From positions 1 to 44,008 of the forward strand of contig NZ_JADPJH010000023.1 of NCBI RefSeq assembly GCF_023073315.1: 44,008 nt of DNA. Reading direction: 5' to 3'. Positions 16,524-24,722 of this stretch are shown one piece after another (the stretch's first letter is position 1; the number at the start of each line of letters is the position of its first letter). Position numbers and translations under genes: made by a program. The notes below the pieces were generated by a model. The model was not told the origin of the DNA, did not search any database, and was given only the letters and a program-made list of their open reading frames with translations. Source of the DNA: Bradyrhizobium sp. 1. Its GTDB lineage: Bacteria > Pseudomonadota > Alphaproteobacteria > Rhizobiales > Xanthobacteraceae.

Positions 16524-17681
16524 ATGAGCAACATCGATCGCCGTACCCTGGTCAAGGGCTCGCTTGCCGCCATGATGGCGAGCGCCGCCTTCTCGCGCAG
16601 CGCGTTTGCGCAATCCTCCGAGCCGATCCTGCTCGGCGTCAGTGGTCCCCTCACCGGACCGAATGCGCAATATGGCACGCAGTGGAAGCAGGGCTTTGAT
16701 CTCGCGCTCGACGCGATCCTTGCAGACGGCGGCATCAACGGCCGCAAGCTCGCCTACAGTTTTGAGGACAGCCAGAGCGACCCGCGCCAGTCGGTGGCGA
16801 TCGCGCAGAAATTCGTCTCCGATCCCCGCATCGTGCTGGAGCTCGGCGACTTCTCCAGTCCCGCCTCGATGGCGGCATCCCCAATCTATCAGCGTGCGGG
16901 CCTCGTGCAGTTCGGCTTCACCAATTCGCATCCTGATTTCACCAAGGGCGGTGACTTCATGTGGAGCACGTCGGTCAGCCAGGCCGACGAACAGCCGCTG
17001 CTGGCGGCCTATGCCGTGAAGAAGCTTGGCCTGAAGAAGCTCGCGGTGCTGCACCTCAACACCGATTGGGGTCGCACTAGCCGCGACTATTTCGTCAACG
17101 CCGCGAAGGAATATGGCGCGGAGATCGCGGTCACCGAAGGCTACATCGCGGAAGAGCGCGACTTCCGCTCGACACTGGTGCGCGTCCGCGATTCCAATCC
17201 GGACGGGCTGATCCTGATCTCCTATTACTCCGACGGCGCACTGATCGCGCGTCAGGCACGCCAGGTCGGGCTCAAGCAGGTGATCTGCGCGGCAAGCTCG
17301 GTCTACTCGCCGAAATTTCTGGAACTCGGCGGCGAGGCGGTCGAGGACGTCCACGTCGGCACGCGCTACTTCCCGGAAGACCCGCGGCCCGAGGTGCAGA
17401 AATTCATCGCGGGCTTCAAGAAGAAGTACAACGGTCTCGAGCCCGATGCCTTCAACGCCTATGCTTATGACGCGATGAACATGGCGGCCGCCGTGGTGAA
17501 GATCGGCGGCACCGATCGCCGTGCCGTCCGCGACGCCTTCATGAAAGTAAAGGATGTCCCGAGCGTGATCTTCGGCGCGGCGACGTTCGACGTCGCGAGC
17601 CGCCGCGTCAAGGGCGCCATGAACGCAGAGCTGGTCGTGCGCAAGGGGCAGTTTGCGCTCTGGGACGGCAAGCCGACCTGA
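16524..17681 (+). CDS. ABC substrate-binding protein, branched-chain amino acid (LivJ) type
   Basis: A 385-residue periplasmic binding protein of the Peripla_BP_6 family. The leader carries a twin Arg (DRRTLVKGSLAAMMASAAF), so it may use Tat. The mature part begins SSEPILLGVSGPLTGPNAQYG, with typical KLAVLHLNTDWGRT and PDAFNAYAYDAMNMAAA blocks. The start at 16524 has GGAG 8 nt upstream; an in-frame ATG at 16512 overlaps that site. Only 1 nt separates its stop from the fused permease start, so binding protein, permease and ATPases form one operon. The ligand may not be an amino acid, given the monooxygenase neighbours. Confidence 0.9.
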   Translation: MSNIDRRTLVKGSLAAMMASAAFSRSAFAQSSEPILLGVSGPLTGPNAQYGTQWKQGFDLALDAILADGGINGRKLAYSFEDSQSDPRQSVAIAQKFVSDPRIVLELGDFSSPASMAASPIYQRAGLVQFGFTNSHPDFTKGGDFMWSTSVSQADEQPLLAAYAVKKLGLKKLAVLHLNTDWGRTSRDYFVNAAKEYGAEIAVTEGYIAEERDFRSTLVRVRDSNPDGLILISYYSDGALIARQARQVGLKQVICAASSVYSPKFLELGGEAVEDVHVGTRYFPEDPRPEVQKFIAGFKKKYNGLEPDAFNAYAYDAMNMAAAVVKIGGTDRRAVRDAFMKVKDVPSVIFGAATFDVASRRVKGAMNAELVVRKGQFALWDGKPT

Positions 17682-17682
17682 C

Positions 17683-19509
17683 ATGATGTCTTCCTGGCTC
17701 GACTACACGATCAACGGGCTGATCGTCGGCAATGTCTACGCCCTCGTTGCGGTCGGGCTCGCGCTGATCTTCGGCGTCAGCCGATTGATCAACTTTGCGC
17801 AAGGGTCGATCTATCTCGTCGGTGCCTATATCGGCTGGGTCGCCGTGGTGCAGCTGCATACGCCGCTCCCCCTGACGATCATCATCGTTGCGGCAGCCTC
17901 GGCGCTGGTCGGGTTGATCATCGAACGGTTCGGCCTGCGGCCGTTGCAGAACTCGGTGCGCATCGCGCCGCTGCTTGCGACCATCGGCATCAGCTTCGTG
18001 CTCGATCAGCTGGTGATGCTGACCTTCTCGCCGAATCCGCGTGCGCTGCCGAGCCAGTTGCCTGATGTCCGCTTCCAGGTCGGTGGCGGCACCATCGGGC
18101 CACTCGATCTGCTCATCGCCGGCGTCGGCCTCACCAGCGCATTGTTGTTGTTCGTGTTCCTGCGCTACAGCAAGCTCGGCTGGGCGGTGCGCGCCACCGC
18201 GCAGGACCGCGACGCCGCGATGCAGATGGGCGTCGACGTCAACCGCGTCAATCAGGCCGTGTTCGGCATTGCGGCCGCGCTCGGCGGCGTCTCCGGCCTG
18301 CTGGTCGGCATGTACTACAACCAGATCGACACCGCGATGAGTCTTCAGGCGACGCTGAAGGGTGTCGTCGCCGAAGTCGTCGGCGGCGCCGGCAATGTGC
18401 CCGGCGCGGTGATCGGCAGTCTGCTGCTGGGATTGGTCGAGAGCTACGGCGTCGCCGTGTTCGGCACCAGCTACCGTAATCTGTTCGCGTTCCTGCTGCT
18501 GGTCGTCGTGCTCGTGTTGCGTCCGAACGGCCTGTTCGCCAGCGCGCGGCAGGGCCCGCCCGAGCCGCTCACCGGCACCTTCATTGCGCCGAGCCGTCCC
18601 GTGCGCATTCCACGCTGGGCCTTGCTGGTCGCGGCCGCGATCTTCGCGATCCTGCCGTTCTTCCCCGTGTCCTTCTACGTGCTCCAGACCATGATCAACG
18701 CCTGGCTGCTCGGCATGCTCGCCCTCAGCCTGACGCTGGTTGCGGGGACGATAGGCCAGGTCTCGCTTGGACATGCCGCGCTGCTCGCGATCGGCGCCTA
18801 CACTTCCGCGCTGCTCTCGCTGACGTTCTCGGCTCCCGTCGGCGTCGCCATTATCGGCGGTGGCCTGATGAGCGCGGCGCTCGGCACTGCGCTGATCTCG
18901 CCGTCGTTTCGCCTGCGTGGACATTACGTGTCGATCGCGACGCTCGCGATCGGCGAGATCGTGTCGCTCGTGATTTTGAACTGGGAGAGCGTCACGCGCG
19001 GCCCGATCGGCATCTCCGGCATCCCGCCTCTGTCGCTGTTCGGCTATGAGCTGGTCAGCCCGACCTCGATCTACTGGTTCAGCTTTATCGTGATGGTCGT
19101 GCTGGCCCTGTTGCAGGCGCGGCTGCTCGGCTCGCATCTCGGCCGCAGCTTCCGCGCCATCCGAGACGACGACATCGCCGCGCGCGCCTACGGCCTCAGC
19201 CTGAACCGCTACAAATCGCTGGCCTTCATCTTCGGCGGCTTCGCGGCCGGCATCAGCGGCGGCATCGCCGCGCATCTTTATTCCTATATCAACCACGAGA
19301 CCTTCAACACACAGCAATCGATCCTGGCCCTGACCGTCGTGATCCTCGGCGGCCTCGGCAACGTCGTCGGCGCCATTGTCGGAGCGGTGGCGCTGGTCGG
19401 CCTGCCCGAAGTCTTCCGGGTCGCGGCGGAGTATCGCATCCTGATTTACGGCATCGTGCTGCTGCTGCTGGTGCGGTTTAGGCCGCAGGGCCTGCTGGGG
19501 ACGATGTGA
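17683..19509 (+). CDS. fused LivH-LivM ABC permease
   Basis: A 608-residue inner-membrane protein joining both permeases of a LIV-type importer. The LivH half covers about residues 1-290 (LINFAQGSIYLVGAYIGW; the GGAGNVPGAVIGSLLLGLVE coupling loop in outline). A Pro-rich linker follows near 295-310, then the LivM half (MLALSLTLVAGTIGQVSLGHAALLAIGAY in outline; RSFRAIRDDDIAARAYGL; ILGGLGNVVGAIVGA). The two are usually separate genes, so one polypeptide supplies both membrane subunits. The start follows the binding-protein stop by 1 nt, and the stop overlaps the start of the next gene (TGATG). Confidence 0.92.
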   Translation: MMSSWLDYTINGLIVGNVYALVAVGLALIFGVSRLINFAQGSIYLVGAYIGWVAVVQLHTPLPLTIIIVAAASALVGLIIERFGLRPLQNSVRIAPLLATIGISFVLDQLVMLTFSPNPRALPSQLPDVRFQVGGGTIGPLDLLIAGVGLTSALLLFVFLRYSKLGWAVRATAQDRDAAMQMGVDVNRVNQAVFGIAAALGGVSGLLVGMYYNQIDTAMSLQATLKGVVAEVVGGAGNVPGAVIGSLLLGLVESYGVAVFGTSYRNLFAFLLLVVVLVLRPNGLFASARQGPPEPLTGTFIAPSRPVRIPRWALLVAAAIFAILPFFPVSFYVLQTMINAWLLGMLALSLTLVAGTIGQVSLGHAALLAIGAYTSALLSLTFSAPVGVAIIGGGLMSAALGTALISPSFRLRGHYVSIATLAIGEIVSLVILNWESVTRGPIGISGIPPLSLFGYELVSPTSIYWFSFIVMVVLALLQARLLGSHLGRSFRAIRDDDIAARAYGLSLNRYKSLAFIFGGFAAGISGGIAAHLYSYINHETFNTQQSILALTVVILGGLGNVVGAIVGAVALVGLPEVFRVAAEYRILIYGIVLLLLVRFRPQGLLGTM

Positions 19510-20354
19510 TGGCGGAGCAGCACACCATGCTGTCCCTGCGCGGGCTGACGCGCCGCTTCGGCGGCCTCACCGCCGTGGACGCCATCGATCTCGACCTCGC
19601 CAAGGGCGAGCTGATCAGCATCATCGGACCGAACGGCGCCGGCAAGACGACGCTGTTCAATCTCGTGACCGGGCTCGATCGTCCCGATGCCGGCCATGTC
19701 AGCTTCGAAGGGCAGGACATCACGGGCTTCTCGCCGGAACGGCTCGCAGGCCAGGGTATCGCGCGCACCTTCCAGCTCGGCCGCGTCTTCGGCAATCTCA
19801 GCGTGATGGACAACGTCCTGATCGGCGCGCACACGCGGCTCCGCGCGGTGAAGCCGGCCGTGCCGGTGATCGGCCCGCTGCTCGAATTGGGATTGGCGTT
19901 GCTGCGCCCTTCAAGCGTCAGGGACGAAGAGGAGCGGCTGCGCGAGGAGGTGAAGGCCATCCTCGCCCGCTTCGGCGAGCGGCTGCTGCCGCGCATCGAC
20001 CAGCCCGCCTATAGCCTCTCTTATGCCAACCGGCGCCGCGTCGAGATCGCCCGTGCGCTCGCCTTGGGCCCGCGCCTGCTGCTGCTGGACGAGCCGACCG
20101 CCGGCATGAATCCGACCGAGACCGCGGAGATGCAGGGCCTCGTCGCCGAATTGAAGGCGGAAGGGCTCACGATCCTCCTGATCGAGCACAAGCTCGAAAT
20201 GGTGATGCGCCTCTCCGATCGCGTCATCGTCATGGACGAGGGCAAGAAGATCGCAGAAGGGCCGGGCGAACAGGTGCGTGGCGATCCCAAGGTGATCGAG
20301 GCCTATCTCGGCCACGGCCTGTCGGGAGCGGCGGAGCAGGAGAGCGCGGCATGA
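19509..20354 (+). CDS. livG: LivG-type ABC transporter ATPase
   Basis: A 281-residue cytoplasmic ATPase. Walker A is GPNGAGKTT near residues 40-48, Walker B is LLLLDEPTAGMNP near 192-204, and the H-loop is IEHK. The C-terminal RVIVMDEGKKIAEGPGEQV block marks the LivG subgroup. The signature region reads SLSYANRRRVEIARAL, a weak form of the usual LSYGQQRRLEIARAL. It overlaps the permease stop by 1 nt and the next ATPase start by 4 nt. Confidence 0.92.
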   Translation: MAEQHTMLSLRGLTRRFGGLTAVDAIDLDLAKGELISIIGPNGAGKTTLFNLVTGLDRPDAGHVSFEGQDITGFSPERLAGQGIARTFQLGRVFGNLSVMDNVLIGAHTRLRAVKPAVPVIGPLLELGLALLRPSSVRDEEERLREEVKAILARFGERLLPRIDQPAYSLSYANRRRVEIARALALGPRLLLLDEPTAGMNPTETAEMQGLVAELKAEGLTILLIEHKLEMVMRLSDRVIVMDEGKKIAEGPGEQVRGDPKVIEAYLGHGLSGAAEQESAA

Positions 20355-21091
20355 TGATGAGCGCCCCCGAACCACTTCTGACGCTGTCCGATCTCAATAC
20401 CTTCTACGGCCAGGCCCAGGTGCATTTTGATCTCTCGATCACGGTCGCGCGTGGGCACATCGTCTGCCTGCTCGGCGGCAATGCCAGCGGCAAGTCGACG
20501 ACGATGAAGATCATTTTGGGTCTCGTGAAGCCGCGCTCCGGTGACGTGACCTTTGACGGCGCTTCGCTGCTTGGACTGACCACGCCGCAGATCGTCCGCC
20601 GCGGCATCGCGTCGGTGCCGGAGGCGCGGCGGCTGTTCGCGGACATGAGCGTCCGTGAAAACATCCTGATGGGTGCCTTCGTGCGCAACGATCGCGATGC
20701 GGTGGCGCAGGATCTCGACAAGATGCTCACGCTGTTTCCAAAACTCGGCCAGCGGCTGTCGCAGCGCGCCGGCTCGCTCTCCGGCGGCGAGCAGCAGATG
20801 GTGGCGATGGCGCGTGCGCTGATGAGCCGTCCCAGGATGATCGTGATGGACGAGCCGACCATGGGCCTGTCGCCGCTCTATGTCGACCGCGTGCTGGAGC
20901 TGATCCGCACCATCAACCAGGAGGGCGTGTCGGTCTTCATGGTCGAGCAGAACGCCAGCCTCGCGCTCGAGATCGCGCACGAAGCCTATGTGCTGCAGAC
21001 CGGCAAGATCGTGCTCTCCGGTTCGGCGCGGACGCTGAAAGACGATCCCCGCATCCGCGACGCCTATCTCGGCGGCTCAGAGGCGGCGTAA
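20351..21091 (+). CDS. livF: LivF-type ABC transporter ATPase
   Basis: A 246-residue ATPase partner of LivG. Walker A is GGNASGKST, the signature is SLSGGEQQMVAMARAL, and Walker B is MIVMDEPTMGLSP. VEQNASLALEIAHEAYVLQTG is the LivF-type ending in outline. The ATG overlaps the upstream stop (ATGA); nearby ATGs at 20354 and 20357 are alternatives. It is the last gene of the importer operon. Confidence 0.92.
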   Translation: MMMSAPEPLLTLSDLNTFYGQAQVHFDLSITVARGHIVCLLGGNASGKSTTMKIILGLVKPRSGDVTFDGASLLGLTTPQIVRRGIASVPEARRLFADMSVRENILMGAFVRNDRDAVAQDLDKMLTLFPKLGQRLSQRAGSLSGGEQQMVAMARALMSRPRMIVMDEPTMGLSPLYVDRVLELIRTINQEGVSVFMVEQNASLALEIAHEAYVLQTGKIVLSGSARTLKDDPRIRDAYLGGSEAA

Positions 21092-21140
21092 GGCCGCCAT
21101 GCATGAAAACTGTCGCGAACATGCGGGATTGCACTGGTTC

Positions 21141-21168
21141 GTATGATCATTCCATGAAAATATCATAC
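21141..21168. promoter_or_regulatory. NikR operator
   Basis: GTATGA (21141-21146) and TCATAC (21163-21168) are separated by exactly 16 bp, identical in sequence and spacing to the E. coli NikR consensus GTATGA-N16-TCATAC. The arms extend one further base to GTATGAT/ATCATAC. The site lies 31 bp before the chosen start of the nickel/cobalt permease and includes TATCAT (21161-21166), a possible -10 element. Bound NikR would block transcription when nickel is plentiful. Confidence 0.8.
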
Positions 21169-21199
21169 CGTTGCCGCGATGGGGCGTGCAGCGGACGGA

Positions 21200-22261
21200 A
21201 TGATTGTCGTGACGAGATGGTCCTTGCGGGCGGTCGAGCCCGGACTGGTGCTGCTGTTCGGTGGACTTATCGCCGCCAACATCGCCGCATGGGCCTGGGC
21301 CTTCGCGGCGTTCGGCGACCGGCCGACGGTGATGGCGACCGCGCTGCTGGCCTGGGTGTTTGGTCTCCGCCATGCCGTTGACGCCGACCACATCGCCGCG
21401 ATCGACAACGTCGTGCGCAAGCTGATGCAGGCGCGCGGTGCGCCGCGCAGTGTCGGTCTCTATTTCGCGCTCGGACATTCCACGATTGTCGTGGTCGCGA
21501 CCATGCTGCTGGCGCTCGGCGTGGTCAGCCTTGGCGGCGACAGCCTGCTCAGGGAGATCGGCGGCTTCATCGGCACGTCGGTGTCGGCGCTGTTCCTGCT
21601 GGTGATCGCGGCGATCAACCTCGCCATCTTCGCCGGCCTGTGGCGGACATTTCGTATGGCGCGGGAGCACGGCGTTCACGACGCCGAGGGCCTCGACGCC
21701 CTGCTCGCCAATCGCGGCGTCCTGGCACGGCTACTCGGCCCGATGTTCCGCCTGGTGACAAAGCCCTGGCATATGTATCCGCTCGGCTTCCTGTTCGGGC
21801 TCGGCTTCGACACCGCGACCGAAGTCGGCTTGCTCAGCATTTCCGCGAGCGAAGCCGCGCGCGGCGCCTCGCTCGCCGAAATTCTCGTCTTTCCCGCCTT
21901 GTTCGCATCAGGCATGGCGCTGGTCGACACTGCGGATTCGGCGCTGATGGTGAGCGCCTATCGCTGGGCCTTCGTCGATCCCATGCGAAAGCTCTGGTAT
22001 AACCTCACCATAACAGGCGCTTCCGTTGCGGTTGCGCTGTTCATCGGTGGCATCGAGGCGCTTGGCCTGATCGCCGACCGGCTCGGCCTCACGGGCGGTG
22101 TGTGGACGCTGGTCGACGGCCTCAACGAGTCGCTTGCGAATGTCGGCTTTGCCGTGATCGCGCTGTTCGCGATCGCCTGGCTCGTCTCGGTCGTGCTCTA
22201 TCGCCGCATGTTCGCCGCCCCAAACGTGCTCGACTGCGCCGATGCGACCAAGCCGGCGTGA
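21200..22261 (+). CDS. NiCoT family nickel/cobalt permease (HoxN/NixA type)
   Basis: A 353-residue inner-membrane secondary transporter with about eight helices, importing Ni2+ and possibly Co2+. The signature in helix II is present: RHAVDADHIAAIDN, containing the H-x4-D-H metal-binding core. Further family motifs are LYFALGHSTIVV and LGFDTATEVGLL. I chose the ATG at 21200 because GGACGGA precedes it. The ATG at 21179 is only 10 nt after the NikR operator and would leave almost no leader. Imported nickel would serve urease or uptake hydrogenase; neither is in the window. A NikR-type site upstream predicts nickel repression. Confidence 0.93.
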   Translation: MIVVTRWSLRAVEPGLVLLFGGLIAANIAAWAWAFAAFGDRPTVMATALLAWVFGLRHAVDADHIAAIDNVVRKLMQARGAPRSVGLYFALGHSTIVVVATMLLALGVVSLGGDSLLREIGGFIGTSVSALFLLVIAAINLAIFAGLWRTFRMAREHGVHDAEGLDALLANRGVLARLLGPMFRLVTKPWHMYPLGFLFGLGFDTATEVGLLSISASEAARGASLAEILVFPALFASGMALVDTADSALMVSAYRWAFVDPMRKLWYNLTITGASVAVALFIGGIEALGLIADRLGLTGGVWTLVDGLNESLANVGFAVIALFAIAWLVSVVLYRRMFAAPNVLDCADATKPA

Positions 22262-22287
22262 GCGGAGAGCGCGCGCTAAAACCGTAT

Positions 22288-22319
22288 GATCAGGCCGAAG
22301 CCGCGCTCGCGGCCTGATC
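22288..22319. terminator. hairpin between convergent genes
   Basis: GATCAGGCCG (22288-22297) pairs perfectly with CGGCCTGATC (22310-22319). The stem overlaps the last codons of the HerA-like gene. On the minus strand a TTTT follows a few bases downstream. It probably ends one or both of the converging transcripts. Confidence 0.5.
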
Positions 22320-23822
22320 TGTCGGCTGGTCATCGCTATTGGGATCGCCCGGCGCCGTCGCCCAGGCCAATTCCACCAGCGTGACGAACCTGCGCCCGCC
22401 GCCGTCGAGCTGGACGACGATCAGGCCCTGCTCCTCCATGTAGCCGAGCAGGCGCTGCGCGCGGCGCAGCGAATGCGAGCCATAGGCGCGGGCGATTGCG
22501 GCATCGCCGGGGCAGGGCCAGCCTTCCTTGGCGGCGCGCGCGATCATCATGAACACGCCCTGCATGTCGTCGGGCAGGATCGAGGCGCGCAGCGTCACCT
22601 CCTGCCAGGAATCGTCCTCGGCATGCTCGGCGCCGAGGCCGGCGCGAGCGCGCGTCAGCATGCGGCGGAATTCGGTGAGGTCGGGCACGGCCGAGCCGAG
22701 CCCCTCGATGCGGCAGCGGACCACGAACTCCTGGTAGAGCACGCCGATCGCGCGAAAACCGGCGTCGGGCGCGGCGAGCACGGCGCGAAGGGTGCGGTCG
22801 ACGCGCTCGCGCCGCTCGGCAAGCTCTTCGGCGCTGACGGGCACCTCGACCACCTCCGGCCGGATTTCCGGCGCGGCGGCGTTCGCGGCGCGGAGCTGTT
22901 CGAGCAGGTCAGGCGCCGGCCGGCGCTGCGGGCGGCTGGCATCGGGCGGCGGCGCGGCGAGGATCACGGCGCGCATATCCTCAAGTGCAGCTTCCGGCAT
23001 TGGCATCAGCCGCGGCGTCGAATTGCGCGGGGAGGTGTCGGTCGGGCCGATGTTCAAACGCAGCGGACGGCGCGACAGCGCGGGTCCCAGCGCCATGAAC
23101 TGTCCGCGCTCGAGATCGCGAAAGGCTTCGGCCTGCCGCCGTTCCATGCCGAGCAGGTCGGCGGCGCGTGCCATGTCGATGTCGAGGAAGGTCCGGCCCA
23201 TCAGGAAGTTGGAAGCTTCCGCCGCGACGTTCTTGGCGAGCTTTGCCAAACGTTGCGTCGCGATGACGCCGGCAAGCCCGCGCTTGCGGCCGCGGCACAT
23301 CAGATTGGTCATGGCACTGAGCGACAGTTTTCGCGCCTCGTCCGAGACTTCGCCAGCCACGGCCGGCGCGAATAGCTGCGCCTCGTCCACCACCACCAGC
23401 ATCGGATACCAGTGGTCCCGCTCCACGTCGAACAGACCGCCGAGGAACGCCGCCGCGCGCCGCATCTGGTTCTCGGCGTCCAGCCCTTCGAGATTGAGCA
23501 CGGTGGAGACGCGGTGCAGCCGCGCGCGCTCGCCCGCGACCTGAAGGCCGCGTTCGGTATGATCCTCGGCCTCGATCACCAGATGGCCGAACCGCTCGGC
23601 CAGCGTGACGAAGTCACCTTCGGGGTCGATGATGGCCTGCTGCACCCAGGGCGCGCTCTGTTCCAGCAGCCGCCGCAGCAAATGCGACTTGCCGGAGCCC
23701 GAATTGCCCTGCACCAGGAGACGGGTGGCGAGCAGTTCCTCGAGGTCCATGCCGGCCGCGGCGCCTGCCGTGGTCTGCCCCATCTCGATCGCAACCGTCA
23801 TGCCCGACTCAAGTCCCATCAT
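22290..23822 (-). CDS. HerA-like ATP-binding protein (DUF87 type)
   Basis: A 510-residue P-loop protein of the HerA/FtsK superfamily. Walker A is GNSGSGKSH with Lys near residue 45, Walker B is MLVVVDEAQLF with Asp-Glu near 146-147, and the sensor region contains GVIATQRLAKLAKNVAAEASNFLMGR in outline. An acidic, Pro-rich middle (about 260-330) leads to a C-terminal winged-helix-like region (ARAYGSHSLRRAQRLLGYMEEQGLI in outline) that may bind DNA. HerA in bacteria and archaea pumps DNA together with the NurA nuclease, but no nuclease gene is adjacent. The start is uncertain: ATGs at 23822, 23819 and 23801 are possible, and a TTG at 23843 is less likely. Confidence 0.8.
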   Translation of the reverse strand: MMGLESGMTVAIEMGQTTAGAAAGMDLEELLATRLLVQGNSGSGKSHLLRRLLEQSAPWVQQAIIDPEGDFVTLAERFGHLVIEAEDHTERGLQVAGERARLHRVSTVLNLEGLDAENQMRRAAAFLGGLFDVERDHWYPMLVVVDEAQLFAPAVAGEVSDEARKLSLSAMTNLMCRGRKRGLAGVIATQRLAKLAKNVAAEASNFLMGRTFLDIDMARAADLLGMERRQAEAFRDLERGQFMALGPALSRRPLRLNIGPTDTSPRNSTPRLMPMPEAALEDMRAVILAAPPPDASRPQRRPAPDLLEQLRAANAAAPEIRPEVVEVPVSAEELAERRERVDRTLRAVLAAPDAGFRAIGVLYQEFVVRCRIEGLGSAVPDLTEFRRMLTRARAGLGAEHAEDDSWQEVTLRASILPDDMQGVFMMIARAAKEGWPCPGDAAIARAYGSHSLRRAQRLLGYMEEQGLIVVQLDGGGRRFVTLVELAWATAPGDPNSDDQPTDQAASAASA

Positions 23823-23903
23823 TCGCGGACTGGGGCTTATCAATCCGGCCGGGGCACGTCGAGCGTTCCAGCGCGAATCATGTCGTGTTGCCCACGGCGG
23901 TGT

Positions 23904-24722
23904 TCAGGCGTGACCGGACAACCTTAGAAGTGCGGGCCGATAGGGGGCTTGCGGATCGTCGTCCTCGTTCTCGGGGATGACGCAGGAGCCGAATTCCTGC
24001 CTGATCCGCTCGATCTCGGCAATGCGCTCGTGCAGCCGCCGCAAATGCTCCGGCGATGTCGCCCGCCAGAATCGGAACGTGTCGGCGGTGAGCGGCAGGA
24101 ACGCCGTTCCGAACAATGTCGGTTGCGGAACGATGGTGCGTCCGAGCAGCAGGAACCGGTTCTCGCCGGAGACGACGAGCGTTGCGTAGCCGCGGTTTCC
24201 GATCCGCCTAACGCCGTTCAACGACCATTCGGCGAGCTTGCCGAAATACGGCTCCTCGCGCCAGCGATCGGGGCAATGATCATCGACGGTGACGTTGACC
24301 GCGTCCTGGCTGAAATGCACGATGATCCCCGACTTCGCCGGAAACCATTCGTCGTCGAGATGGCCTTGCAGCCAAGCGCAGACGAACGAGCGGCACATCT
24401 GCGGACGGCGGTCGTAGATGGTGCATCCTGTGCCCGTCTGCCAGTGCCGGCAGAGCTGGTTCACCGGCTTTTCGACGGCGGCCACTTCCAGAATATCGCA
24501 GCAGGCATTGCACGATCCGCATTGCCTTGTGGTGGGGGCCGTCCTCGGCAGGCCGGTCGCACGAAAACCCTGGCCGTCGCGCACCAGCAGCTTCTGCTTT
24601 TCCAGCGCGTTCAGCGCCCGTTCGATCTTGAGACGGGACAGTCGGGTGGCGTCGATCACTCCCTTGATCGTCGTCGCGCCCGCCTCGACCGCGCGGACGA
24701 CGCTCAGCATCGCCTGATCCAT
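23904..24722 (-). CDS. winged-helix plus YkgJ-type cysteine-cluster protein
   Basis: A 272-residue protein with two parts. Residues 1-58 look like a winged-helix DNA-binding domain (AGATTIKGVIDATRLSRLKIERALNALEKQKLLVRDGQGF in outline). Residues 65-120 form the YkgJ (CxxCxxCC) zinc- or iron-chelating domain, with C68, C71, C74, C75, C91, C100, C110 and C115. The C-terminal part has no known motif. YkgJ domains usually stand alone; joined to a helix-turn-helix they suggest a metal- or redox-sensing regulator. The leader upstream is very A/G-rich on the coding strand. The HerA-like gene follows on the same strand after 81 nt. Confidence 0.78.
   Translation of the reverse strand: MDQAMLSVVRAVEAGATTIKGVIDATRLSRLKIERALNALEKQKLLVRDGQGFRATGLPRTAPTTRQCGSCNACCDILEVAAVEKPVNQLCRHWQTGTGCTIYDRRPQMCRSFVCAWLQGHLDDEWFPAKSGIIVHFSQDAVNVTVDDHCPDRWREEPYFGKLAEWSLNGVRRIGNRGYATLVVSGENRFLLLGRTIVPQPTLFGTAFLPLTADTFRFWRATSPEHLRRLHERIAEIERIRQEFGSCVIPENEDDDPQAPYRPALLRLSGHA

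Noticed and set aside
17608..19317. 569-codon frame opposite the fused permease
   Set aside because: Arg/Asp/Gln-rich antisense shadow; the permease has clear membrane helices and conserved motifs.
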